Of a DNA stretch of 9,803 nt, positions 1-6,636 are shown one piece after another. This stretch comes from Hyphomicrobium sp. (GTDB taxonomy: Bacteria > Pseudomonadota > Alphaproteobacteria > Rhizobiales > Hyphomicrobiaceae): the NCBI GenBank assembly GCA_025927515.1, contig JAICLG010000105.1, forward strand, positions 1-9,803, read 5' to 3'. The translations under genes were made by a program, and so were the position numbers. Under the pieces are notes generated by a model, which saw only the letters and a program-made list of their open reading frames with translations, was not told the origin of the DNA and did no database searches. How positions within the stretch are numbered: the stretch's first letter is position 1; each line of letters begins with the position of its first letter.

Positions 1-1225
1 TCGCCTCGAATGATGTGGAGCTATCGCGCATCAGATCGCGGAGCTGCACGCTCGCTTCGACCGTCTCGTAAGTGTTATCCGCGATTTTTAGGTCGTGTAC
101 GGCCTTGAGTCGCGCCTCGACGATCTGATCTCGCTGTTGCTTGAGATAGCGCCGGTAACTTTGCGCGGCGTCAGCTGCGATCTTCTGGCTCGCCCGATTC
201 GATTCGAGCGCTCGTTGCTGGTCCGCCCGATTCTGCGCCTTGAGCAGCTCGTTCGTCCGCGCCCGGGCGGCCGCGATATCGGCGATGATGGCATCGAGCT
301 TTGGCAAGTATTGGCCATCGATTTTCGCGATTGTCGCATCCTGCGCCCTGACGAGCATGGCGAACAACGCCGCGTGCATCGCGAAGTACCGCCGCGCCGC
401 GCTCATGTTGTCGCCGGTCGAGCTTATGAGGTTCGCGAGCTGCCCGTCGATCATCTTGGCCGCGTTGAATACCGCGACGAGACGGATGAGATCGCCGGAG
501 AGTACGCTGTCGAGTAGCAAGTCGATCTGATCGGATTGAAGCTCGACCCCCGCCGCCTTGAGCGCCGATGCGATCTTGGCCTTCTCCGCTTTGATTTCGG
601 TGTTATTGGCCGCGATGCGCTTATTATTTTCATCGATCTCTGCGTCGATCGAGCTGACGGTGTCCGTCATAATGCTGGTGAAGCTTGCTTCTTTAGGCGC
701 GACGAGCCGCTTTTCCCTCAATTTGGCGTTCTGATCTTCGATATCATGAATGTTGCGGCGCAGGGCGTCGAGCTTCTTTTGAACCTCTACGACGGGCGCG
801 TTGGTGACGATTCCGAGCGCTGCGTCGAGCAGATCGCGAACTTTGGCGTCCCGATCTTCACGCGTTTCTCTCCAGAGAGGCGGAATGATGAAATCGTTGC
901 GGCTCGGCAGCTTGCTGGCTCCGGCGCGCGTCTCAGCAGCCTCTTTGAGGATGGCATCGACCGCAACCATGAGGGCCTTTGCCTGCTCATACTGCGGGTC
1001 TCCATCGCGCACATCGGCAGCAGCCTTTGGCTTCGCTGCGACGGAGTTCGCGTCAGCGCCCTTCTTGGTCGGATCGATGGATGGCAGGACAACGCCGTGA
1101 CCGGCTTTCAAAAACTCGCTGATCGCATCGCGCTTGGCCGCTTGAGCGGTCGCAATGTCAGGAGCACCGAAAATCACCAGAGATGCAAAACAAAGGGCCA
1201 ACGTGGGCCGCCGCTCAACCGACAT
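1..1225 (-). CDS. Exported coiled-coil protein of unknown function (partial, C-terminus beyond left edge)
   Basis: An open frame runs leftwards from ATG 1225-1223 to base 2 with no stop: 408 codons in the window. GGAGG at 1231-1235 sits five bases before the ATG and fixes the start. The N-terminus looks like a Sec signal peptide: MSVERR, a hydrophobic stretch at residues 8-20, then a likely cleavage near ATAQA (about 26-29). The mature part is almost all helical and rich in Ala, Lys, Glu, Asp and Arg. Probable coiled coils lie at about 146-175 (EVQKKLDALRRNIHDIEDQN), 190-225 and 310-380. A more hydrophobic helical patch lies at 236-292, around FNAAKMIDGQLANLISS and RRYFAMHAALFAMLVRAQ. No cysteines or catalytic motif are visible in the mature part. 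I do not recognise the family; a periplasmic scaffold or cell-envelope role is inference from signal peptide plus coiled coil. The plus-strand frames over it are antisense shadows. The gene lies 106 bases beyond the end of the DUF4287-type gene, so it may have its own promoter. Confidence 0.8.
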   Translation of the reverse strand, partial: MSVERRPTLALCFASLVIFGAPDIATAQAAKRDAISEFLKAGHGVVLPSIDPTKKGADANSVAAKPKAAADVRDGDPQYEQAKALMVAVDAILKEAAETRAGASKLPSRNDFIIPPLWRETREDRDAKVRDLLDAALGIVTNAPVVEVQKKLDALRRNIHDIEDQNAKLREKRLVAPKEASFTSIMTDTVSSIDAEIDENNKRIAANNTEIKAEKAKIASALKAAGVELQSDQIDLLLDSVLSGDLIRLVAVFNAAKMIDGQLANLISSTGDNMSAARRYFAMHAALFAMLVRAQDATIAKIDGQYLPKLDAIIADIAAARARTNELLKAQNRADQQRALESNRASQKIAADAAQSYRRYLKQQRDQIVEARLKAVHDLKIADNTYETVEASVQLRDLMRDSSTSFEA

Positions 1226-1331
1226 GGAAGCCTCCGCCAGCCTCATTGACGCTGAAAATTCTGGCGAATCAATGATGCGCGACAGTACCGCCGATGCAAC
1301 TCATGGCCGCGCATTTAAATTACGGGGCAAG

Positions 1332-2015
1332 TTACAGCCGGGCGGCGAAGCGGATCAATCGTTGAAAATCTTCATCGACGTGCCGGGCATCGTCGAGGAC
1401 GAGCATCTCGGGAAACTGCGGCGCGGATTTGCTCATACCATCGGCGGGTCTCGCGCGATGAACGCCGTCCGCTCCGAAGCTGCCATAGAGACGAAGCCGT
1501 TTGGGTGCCGGCAACAGGGCGGCGAAAGGCTTCGGTGCCGACATGATGATGAACGCGCCGTTCGTCGTGTACGTGACGTCCGGGACCGCCCTGGCGACTT
1601 CACGCAGGATCAGATCCGCAAGGGGCCTCAAACCCTTGGCCCCACTCAGGACACGGTCGATGTCGCCACTGGAGGCCGCCTCAGCCGTATCAGGCGGCGC
1701 GGTAATCGGCGCACGCTTCGTCACGCGAGGTGGCGCGCCGTGGACGAGCGGATCCGCAGGTCCAAACGTCCCCGAAGCGCTGAACTCGCCGCCGTCTTCC
1801 GCATAGATCAGCCGTCCGCCGTTATGGTGAATGCGTTCCAGCCAGGATGCCTTGGCGAACTGAAATCCCTGATGGCGGAGCCAGTCGATGATCGCGTTGC
1901 GCTCGGTGTGCCCGCTATCGGAAATGGCCGTCATCCAGCCAGCGAGATCGCGGCCGGTATCCTCATCGAGGCTGGCGATAAAATCCCGCTCCTTTTCGGC
2001 GTAATCGGTGCTCAT
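1332..2015 (-). CDS. DUF4287/DUF5655-type domain protein, cytoplasmic
   Basis: A 227-residue soluble protein without signal peptide or membrane segment. Residues 1-65 resemble the DUF4287 helical domain: an acidic start, then DLAGWMTAISDSGHTERNAI and IDWLRHQGFQFAKASWLERI. A Pro/Ala-rich linker (about 80-115) leads to a second domain (about 117-227) that resembles DUF5655, with LADLILREVARAVPDVTYTT, FIIMSAPKPFAALLPA, KRLRLYGSFGADGV and a C-terminal DARHVDEDFQRLIRFA. Similar DUF5655 domains are often fused to DUF4287 or to predicted transport or nuclease proteins, but no biochemical function is established that I know of. Both domain calls rest on remembered pattern similarity. The start ATG (2015-2013) lies only 12 bases after the stop of the methyltransferase-family gene at 2028. 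Its own Shine-Dalgarno is weak, so co-transcription and translational coupling are likely. The 298-codon plus-strand frame over it is a shadow. Confidence 0.8.
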   Translation of the reverse strand: MSTDYAEKERDFIASLDEDTGRDLAGWMTAISDSGHTERNAIIDWLRHQGFQFAKASWLERIHHNGGRLIYAEDGGEFSASGTFGPADPLVHGAPPRVTKRAPITAPPDTAEAASSGDIDRVLSGAKGLRPLADLILREVARAVPDVTYTTNGAFIIMSAPKPFAALLPAPKRLRLYGSFGADGVHRARPADGMSKSAPQFPEMLVLDDARHVDEDFQRLIRFAARL

Positions 2016-2027
2016 TGGCCGTCAGCA

Positions 2028-2519
2028 TCAAATCCAGCGTCGGGTGCGTGATTTGTAGTCGATATACGCGTCACCGAATTTGCTTTCGAGGTGCCGTTCT
2101 TCGGGCACGATCTGCAGCACTGTCACCAGCACGCCGAACGCGAACGCGGCGGCAACGAACCAGATCGATTTGGTGATTTCGGCGATCCCCAAAATGAGCA
2201 GCGCGTCACCGAGGTAAATCGGATTTCGAAATCGCATGAAGGGACCCGTCGTGACGAGCACGGAAGCTGTCCTGTCGGGCATAAAGGTCGTGCCGTGTTT
2301 CCGCAGGGTCGCGACGGCCCACACGATCAGGACGACGCCTGCAGCCCCAAAGGAGAGACCGACCCAATGCGCGGGGGCGTCATCAATGCCGGGCCAGGGC
2401 AGGGGCCAGAAGCGGGTGGCGAAGGCCGCCGCGGCGATGAGCGCGATAAAAAGCACCGGCGGCCAAGGGAAGGCGCTCGCAGCGATTGTCTCAGACGCAT
2501 CAGTTTTCTGCTCGGTCAT
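2028..2519 (-). CDS. Isoprenylcysteine carboxyl methyltransferase (ICMT/PEMT)-family integral membrane protein
   Basis: A 163-residue inner-membrane protein with hydrophobic segments at about 19-36, 52-72, 101-118 and 119-138. The family signature is clear: TGPFMRFRNPIYLG at 91-104, then PEERHLESKFG at 139-149 and DYKSRTRRWI at 154-163. This is the two-part C-terminal motif that binds S-adenosylmethionine and the headgroup in the ICMT/phospholipid methyltransferase superfamily. Bacterial members of this size are mostly uncharacterised SAM-dependent methyltransferases. Bacteria lack prenylated CaaX proteins, so the substrate is unknown; a lipid or small membrane-associated molecule is plausible. 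It reads into the DUF4287-type gene 12 bases downstream. Upstream on the same strand, TATGAT (2538-2533) could be a -10 element, but no convincing -35 accompanies it. The start ATG (2519-2517) has only a weak GCGGG before it. Confidence 0.85.
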   Translation of the reverse strand: MTEQKTDASETIAASAFPWPPVLFIALIAAAAFATRFWPLPWPGIDDAPAHWVGLSFGAAGVVLIVWAVATLRKHGTTFMPDRTASVLVTTGPFMRFRNPIYLGDALLILGIAEITKSIWFVAAAFAFGVLVTVLQIVPEERHLESKFGDAYIDYKSRTRRWI

Positions 2520-2633
2520 CCCGCGAGCTTACAATCATATGCGCAAAGCGCCAGCCGAAGCGCCCTGCCGCAAGTCCAAGGATGAAACCAAACCGCGGGC
2601 GCTGGGGTCTGCTTTCGAGGCGCCAGCGTGACG

Positions 2634-3080
2634 TCAATGCTTTTTCGGCGGCGAAATCCTCGCCGAAGGCGTCTCGTGCGGGTCCGTCTGCTTCAATTCA
2701 TAGTCAAGGTCGTAGCTCTTGCACTTCATGCTGACGAGTTGCTGATTGTAATCCCGCAGCTTCTTCATATCTGCAGCGTTTTCGCCCACCGGATCATCGC
2801 CGGTCGCGGTTGTTCCGATGGTCGATGCAAAAGCCGAATGCAGACCCAGCGATAAACCGGACGACTTCGTACCGCTGCCCGACCCGCGGAGTTGCAGAAT
2901 GAGAAGCTGGACGCGCCCCGAGAGCTGCTTGCACGTCATTGTCTGCTCGTCGAGCTTCGGTTGCCAGCCGGCGCCGTGCGTTGTGTCTTTCGCTTTTTTT
3001 GCATACGCGACGGGAGCGGTCCCCGGGAGTGCCAGGAGGACGACAACAGCGACTAGGCTCAGCACGGTAATTGGGCGCAT
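2634..3080 (-). CDS. Small secreted protein of unknown function with two cysteines
   Basis: I start this 148-residue protein at ATG 3080-3078, because GGGAGG (3085-3090) lies four bases upstream and the translation then begins with a textbook signal peptide. That peptide runs MRPITVLSLVAVVVLLALPG and ends with a likely cleavage at AYA/KKAKD (about 27/28). An in-frame ATG at 3140 would add 20 residues that spoil the signal peptide, and it lacks such a ribosome site. The mature part has two similar helical segments, each with a Met-x-Cys-Lys motif: MTCKQLSGRVQLLILQLRG (48-66) and, following ADMKKLRDYNQQLV, MKCKSYDLDYELK (118-130). They are separated by a Gly/Ser/Thr-rich stretch (67-95). Cys50 and Cys120 could form a disulfide, giving a helical hairpin; this is inference. 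The C-terminus is basic and Pro-rich (ISPPKKH). I do not recognise the family. It is divergent from another small secreted protein at 3272. Confidence 0.75.
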   Translation of the reverse strand: MRPITVLSLVAVVVLLALPGTAPVAYAKKAKDTTHGAGWQPKLDEQTMTCKQLSGRVQLLILQLRGSGSGTKSSGLSLGLHSAFASTIGTTATGDDPVGENAADMKKLRDYNQQLVSMKCKSYDLDYELKQTDPHETPSARISPPKKH

Positions 3081-3146
3081 TCGGCCTCCCGACGACGTAA
3101 AATTCATTCTGATCACGATTCCGAGGCAAGCTAATGGCAAACGTCC

Positions 3147-3164
3147 TCGCTGGCGAGACAGCGA
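3147..3164. repeat. Perfect inverted repeat in a divergent intergenic region
   Basis: TCGCTG (3147-3152) and CAGCGA (3159-3164) are exact reverse complements separated by six bases. The repeat lies in the 191-base region between the two divergently transcribed secreted-protein genes (starts at 3080 and 3272). It could be an operator serving one or both, or a small hairpin. Six-base arms arise fairly often by chance, so the call is weak. Confidence 0.25.
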
Positions 3165-3271
3165 ATGCGCGTCAGGTTTGCCTTGTTTGCGGAGCTTGGT
3201 TTCAATAGGAGCATGACAGAAAACGGCGTGCGGGCCCGCTGGCTCGATCTATCTTCCGGAGGGAAACTCCA

Positions 3272-3700
3272 ATGTCGAATTTGAGACTGGCGGTATGCGC
3301 TTTAGCCCTGACTGTTTGCTCCGGCGCCCGGGCGGACAATCAAGGACCGACACATTTCGCCTGTGATTTCAACAACGGCTACTCGTGGAGCTATGACTCG
3401 GGAAAGTTCAAATCCGCGCGGGCCGACGATCTCTCCTTTGAAATCGGCAATATCGATCTCGATAAACAATCCGCGACGATCATCCTGGACGGCAAGTCTG
3501 CGAATACCTTGAAAATTGTCCGCAACCTCAACGCCAATACTTTCCTGGAGGTCGTCAACGAGGGGTTCCTGAACATCACGACGATCTACGACCGCGATCC
3601 GAAAACAGGAAAATATCCGGCCGTACATTCGCGCCATTTTGGCCTCTTCGGTCAGCCGATATTTGCGCAATATGCCGGAACTTGTACGGCTAAGCCCTGA
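3272..3700 (+). CDS. Small secreted protein of unknown function
   Basis: A 142-residue protein. CCGGAGGG (3256-3263) lies eight bases before ATG 3272 and supports the start. Residues 1-21 form a signal peptide (MSNLRLAVCALALTVCSGARA, probable cleavage before DNQG). Cys16 is not in a convincing lipobox, so I call it secreted to the periplasm rather than a lipoprotein. The mature part appears beta-rich, with short alternating segments such as DDLSFEIGNIDLDKQSATII, KIVRNLNANTFLEVV and FLNITTIYDRD. It ends with HFGLFGQPIFAQYAGTC. Cys31 and Cys138 are the only mature cysteines and probably pair. The layout (signal peptide, early Cys, late Y-x-G-x-C) recalls short alphaproteobacterial hypothetical proteins, but I cannot name a family or function. 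The gene is divergent from the secreted-protein gene at 3080 and is followed 62 bases later by the DUF1489 gene. Confidence 0.8.
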   Translation: MSNLRLAVCALALTVCSGARADNQGPTHFACDFNNGYSWSYDSGKFKSARADDLSFEIGNIDLDKQSATIILDGKSANTLKIVRNLNANTFLEVVNEGFLNITTIYDRDPKTGKYPAVHSRHFGLFGQPIFAQYAGTCTAKP

Positions 3701-3762
3701 CCGGCGCATGGGCTGTGGAAAGCTGGATTGCCGTTCACGAGCCCGAGGAGCACAACACCCGG

Positions 3763-4200
3763 ATGACTTTGCATCTCGTCAAGCTCTGCGTCGGCGCGAC
3801 TTCGATCGAAGATCTGGCCGCGTGGCAGGAACAACATCGGCGGCGCAAGACAGGCGACGGCAAAGCCTGCGTCTATCATCCGACGTATCAATCACCGAAA
3901 AGAAGCGCCGACTTGCTCGATGGCGGATCGCTTTACTGGGTCATCCGCGGCACCATCCTCGTTCGTCAGAAACTTGTCGGGCTGGAGGATGGGAAAAAGG
4001 ACGACGGAACGCCGTGCTGCCACATTCTGTTGGACCCGGCGCTGATCCCTGTGCGACCAATCCCGCGACGTGCCTTCCAAGGTTGGCGTTATCTCGAAGA
4101 TGCCGACGCGCCTCCCGACATCAGGTCGGGCAAGAGGGATCAGATTGCGATGATGCCGACCGAAATGAAAAAGAAGCTTGCCGATCTCGGCCTCCTCTGA
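3763..4200 (+). CDS. DUF1489 family protein
   Basis: A 145-residue cytoplasmic protein matching my memory of the alphaproteobacterial DUF1489 family, which typically begins MTLHLIKLCVG and is about 140-145 residues long. Here the N-terminus is MTLHLVKLCVGATSIEDLAA. Further recognisable parts are CVYHPTYQSPKRSADLLDGG (36-55), SLYWVIRGTILVRQKL (56-71), HILLDPALIPVRPIPRRAFQ (87-106), GWRYLEDADAPPDI (107-120) and a C-terminal helix EMKKKLADLGLL. I chose ATG 3763 over an in-frame GTG at 3715. The upstream 16 residues are not part of the family as I know it, and GAGGAG (3745-3750) lies 12 bases before the ATG, a rather long spacing. The function of the family is unknown. The stop is 21 bases before the aminotransferase start, so the two are probably in one transcript. 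Confidence 0.85.
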   Translation: MTLHLVKLCVGATSIEDLAAWQEQHRRRKTGDGKACVYHPTYQSPKRSADLLDGGSLYWVIRGTILVRQKLVGLEDGKKDDGTPCCHILLDPALIPVRPIPRRAFQGWRYLEDADAPPDIRSGKRDQIAMMPTEMKKKLADLGLL

Positions 4201-4221
4201 GCCACCCATATTCAAGATCCC

Positions 4222-5334
4222 ATGGCCCGCCCTCCCTTTACGCCAACGATCGCATCGCTGCCGAAGCTTGTGCCCTTCATCGGGCCGGAGTCGATGGAAC
4301 GCGCGCGCGGCCGGCCTTTTCGCGCCAGGCTCGGTGCAAACGAGAGCATCTTCGGGCCGTCGCCGAAGGCGGTTGCCGCCATGCGCGACGCGGCCTCCGA
4401 AAATTGGATGTACTCAGACCCTGAGAATTTCGAGCTCCGTACTGCAATCGCGGCGTTTCACGGCGTCCCGGTCGAATGCGTCGTGGTCGGAGAAGGCATC
4501 GACGGTCTTCTAGGACTGACGTGCGCGCTCTTCCTGTCGCCGGGGTCCGCTGTCGTGACGACTGGCGGGGCCTATCCGACGTTCAACTTTCACGTCATGG
4601 CGCATGGGGGCACGTTACACGCGGTGCCAATGAACGACGCCCGAGAAGACGTTCCCCGCCTCCTTGAAACAGCGAAAGCGCTATCGGCGCCGCTCATGTA
4701 CGTGTCTAATCCGAACAACCCAATGGGAAGCTGGTGGTCCGCCAGCGACATGGACGGCTTCATCCAGGAACTGCCATCGGGAACGCTGCTGATCCTGGAT
4801 GAGGCTTACGCCGACACAGCGCCAGCCGGTACCGCGCCTCGTATCGACGTCGCCAATTCGCAAGTCGTCCGCTATCGAACCTTTTCCAAGGCCTATGGGC
4901 TGGCCGGGGCACGCATTGGCTACGCGGTCGGAGAACGAAGCGTCATCGAGGCCTTTGACAAGGTTCGCAATCACTACGGCATCAATCGCGTCGGCCAGAT
5001 CGGCGCGTTGGCGGCGTTGCGCGACCAGGATTATCTCCGCGTCGCCGTCGGGCAAATCGCTGGGGCTCGTGAACGAATATCATCGATCGCCAAGCAGAAT
5101 GGCCTTTCGCCATTGCCGTCCGGCGCCAATTTCGTGGCCATAGATTGCGGAGGCGATGGCCCCTTCGCCGCGCGTCTACTGCAGGCTCTTCTCGATCGCG
5201 ACGTTTTCGTCCGCAAACCGATCGTGCAAGGGCTCGACCATTGTATTCGCGTCTCGTGTGGTCCGGACGACGATCTGGATATCTTTGGTGAGGCGCTTCC
5301 AGCCGCACTCGACGCTGCGTGGAAGTCGTCTTGA
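4222..5334 (+). CDS. PLP-dependent class I/II aminotransferase, histidinol-phosphate aminotransferase-like
   Basis: A complete 370-residue fold-type I aminotransferase. Visible landmarks in order are: ANESIFGPSPKA (39-50), matching the substrate-binding ANE segment of HisC-like enzymes; Tyr64 in the WMYSDPENFELR region; GEGIDGLL (90-97), the cofactor phosphate loop; SNPNNPMG (162-169); LDEAYAD (192-198) with the ring-nitrogen Asp193 and Tyr196; YRTFSKAYGLAGARIGY (218-234) with the Schiff-base Lys223; and IRVSCGP (342-348) with the carboxylate-binding Arg343. All key residues are present, so it should be active. Members catalyse amino transfer from glutamate to a keto or phospho-keto acceptor. 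The substrate cannot be read here: there are no his genes nearby, so I give no symbol. It may be an aromatic or histidinol-phosphate-type transaminase. The ATG has only a weak ribosome site but matches the expected N-terminus. It lies 21 bases after the DUF1489 gene and 72 bases before the transporter, suggesting one operon. Confidence 0.88.
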   Translation: MARPPFTPTIASLPKLVPFIGPESMERARGRPFRARLGANESIFGPSPKAVAAMRDAASENWMYSDPENFELRTAIAAFHGVPVECVVVGEGIDGLLGLTCALFLSPGSAVVTTGGAYPTFNFHVMAHGGTLHAVPMNDAREDVPRLLETAKALSAPLMYVSNPNNPMGSWWSASDMDGFIQELPSGTLLILDEAYADTAPAGTAPRIDVANSQVVRYRTFSKAYGLAGARIGYAVGERSVIEAFDKVRNHYGINRVGQIGALAALRDQDYLRVAVGQIAGARERISSIAKQNGLSPLPSGANFVAIDCGGDGPFAARLLQALLDRDVFVRKPIVQGLDHCIRVSCGPDDDLDIFGEALPAALDAAWKSS

Positions 5335-5406
5335 GTGTCTTGCACCCATGTCAGGCAACAGCCTCTCACTTGAAGGCGGCGCGATGGCGGACCGTTGAGG
5401 GTAGGC

Positions 5407-6600
5407 ATGACACTCGCCAATGACCTGCGATTCACGCCGCGACAACGCGTGTTGAGCCTCGCCGCTGTCATCGCGACCGCCTTTGGTGTTGGCCTGTCTT
5501 TCGGTATCGGCTTCCCCTTGACGGCACTGACGTTCGAGGCATGGCATCAACCGAAGTGGATCATCGGGCTCGCGGGCGCGGCTCCAGCCATCGCTGTATT
5601 GATTGCGCTTCCCGTTCTTCCCCGGATCGTGGCCAAACTCGGCCCCGTCGTAGCGATCACCATTGGCTGCCTCCTCGGAGCCACGGGGTTCCTGGCGCTC
5701 TACACGTTTGACGGCCCGTGGGCATGGATCATCATTCGATTACTGATGAGCGTCGGTTTTGCGCTGCCTTGGCTTGCCGGCGAAACATGGATCAACTCGG
5801 TTTCGCGGGAGGAGACCCGCGGCCGCGTCATCGCTATCTACGCGATTGCATTTTTCCTTGGCTTTTCGGTTGGCCCCGTCGTCCTCGGAAACCTTGGATT
5901 GGTGGGTCTGTGGCCATTTCTCTCCGGCGCCGTTGGAACGGCAGTCGCGAGCGTGCCGATCTTGCTCGCCCGCCAACTCGCGCCTGAGTTTTGTCACGAC
6001 GGATCGCAGGACATCCTGTCGGCGGTCAAACTCACGCCGGTGGCGATGGCGGCAGCTTTCATCGGCGGGTTCGCCGAAATCAGCAATTTCTCGCTCATTC
6101 CGAACGTGGCCTTGGCGGCCGGGCATTCGCAAGCGAGTGCATTAGCGCTCTTGAGCACGATGACTCTGGGCGGAATCGTTTTGCAGTTCCCGATCGGCTG
6201 GCTTTCGGACAAGATTTCCCGATTGGCGGTGATCATCGCCTTGGCAATCGCATTTATCTGTCTGGTGCTGATTTTGCCGATGGTTCTGATGAAGCCCGGC
6301 GCCGCTGCCGTGGTGGTCTTTCTCCTCGGCGGCGTAATCCTTGGCTTCTATACGCTTGGTCTCGCCATCGTCGGCGAGCGGGTCGGCGCCAATGATCTTG
6401 CGGCCGCCAATGCGGCCTTTCTCATCATGTATCAAGGGGGCTCGATTGTCGGCCCGCTGGCCGCAGGCGCTGCGATGACAGTGGCGCCCGTCACGGGGTT
6501 CGTGACAACCATGGTGGGCTTGATGATCGTCTGCGGGCTTGCCGTCGTTTTCCTGGATCGGCGTCTGCCGCGTGCAGATAAAAAGGGCGGCCCTTATTAA
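5407..6600 (+). CDS. Major facilitator superfamily (MFS) transporter, YcaD-like
   Basis: A 397-residue inner-membrane protein with about 12 hydrophobic segments in two six-helix halves. The halves are joined by a hydrophilic loop at about 190-208. The cytoplasmic loop between helices 2 and 3 of the first half carries LPRIVAKLGP (71-80). The equivalent loop of the second half has GWLSDKISR (264-272), a recognisable MFS motif A. ETWINSVSREETRGRVIAIY (126-145) resembles the E-x-W-I-x-S...RGR...Y stretch of YcaD-type permeases, which points to that branch. The substrate is unknown. I take ATG 5407, with TTGAGGG just upstream (GAGG at 5397-5400, six-base spacing), over a TTG four codons earlier that overlaps this ribosome site. 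The position after the aminotransferase suggests export or uptake of an amino-acid-like compound, which is inference. The last codons (KKGGPY, stop) lie inside the terminator hairpin of the convergent glnA gene. Confidence 0.88.
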   Translation: MTLANDLRFTPRQRVLSLAAVIATAFGVGLSFGIGFPLTALTFEAWHQPKWIIGLAGAAPAIAVLIALPVLPRIVAKLGPVVAITIGCLLGATGFLALYTFDGPWAWIIIRLLMSVGFALPWLAGETWINSVSREETRGRVIAIYAIAFFLGFSVGPVVLGNLGLVGLWPFLSGAVGTAVASVPILLARQLAPEFCHDGSQDILSAVKLTPVAMAAAFIGGFAEISNFSLIPNVALAAGHSQASALALLSTMTLGGIVLQFPIGWLSDKISRLAVIIALAIAFICLVLILPMVLMKPGAAAVVVFLLGGVILGFYTLGLAIVGERVGANDLAAANAAFLIMYQGGSIVGPLAAGAAMTVAPVTGFVTTMVGLMIVCGLAVVFLDRRLPRADKKGGPY

Positions 6601-6610
6601 GACCGCCCTT
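6580..6610 (-). terminator. Intrinsic terminator of glnA, overlapping the transporter's stop codon
   Basis: Perfect 8-bp arms AAGGGCGG (6583-6590) and CCGCCCTT (6603-6610) flank a 12-base loop in which CTT/AAG can pair further. Read on the minus strand, the second arm ends in a run of five T (6584-6580) followed by ATC, the normal form of a Rho-independent terminator. It lies 26 bases after the glnA stop. In the plus direction the hairpin is followed only by a mixed GGCATTCTT, so termination of the transporter transcript there would be weaker. Confidence 0.85.
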
Positions 6611-6636
6611 GGCATTCTTCGATGGTCGGCTTTGCG

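Noticed and set aside
95..1249. Plus-strand open frames of 140 and 237 codons
   Set aside because: They lie opposite a single uninterrupted minus-strand frame of 408 codons that has a strong Shine-Dalgarno, a signal peptide and coiled-coil composition. The plus frames are rich in Arg and have no recognisable features.
1155..2051. Plus-strand frame of 298 codons
   Set aside because: It is antisense to the DUF4287/DUF5655-type gene, has no ribosome site, and has an Arg-rich shadow composition.
2590..2630. Possible hairpin CGCTGG / CCAGCG after the secreted-protein gene ending at 2634
   Set aside because: The stem is short, the loop is long, and no T-run follows on the minus strand, so I do not call a terminator.
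3213..3287. 24-codon frame running into the start of the secreted-protein gene at 3272
   Set aside because: AGGAG lies only one base before its ATG, too close for normal initiation, and the downstream gene has its own well-placed ribosome site.
3715..3762. Upstream GTG start for the DUF1489 protein
   Set aside because: The extra 16 residues do not belong to the family N-terminus as I know it, and no ribosome site precedes the GTG.
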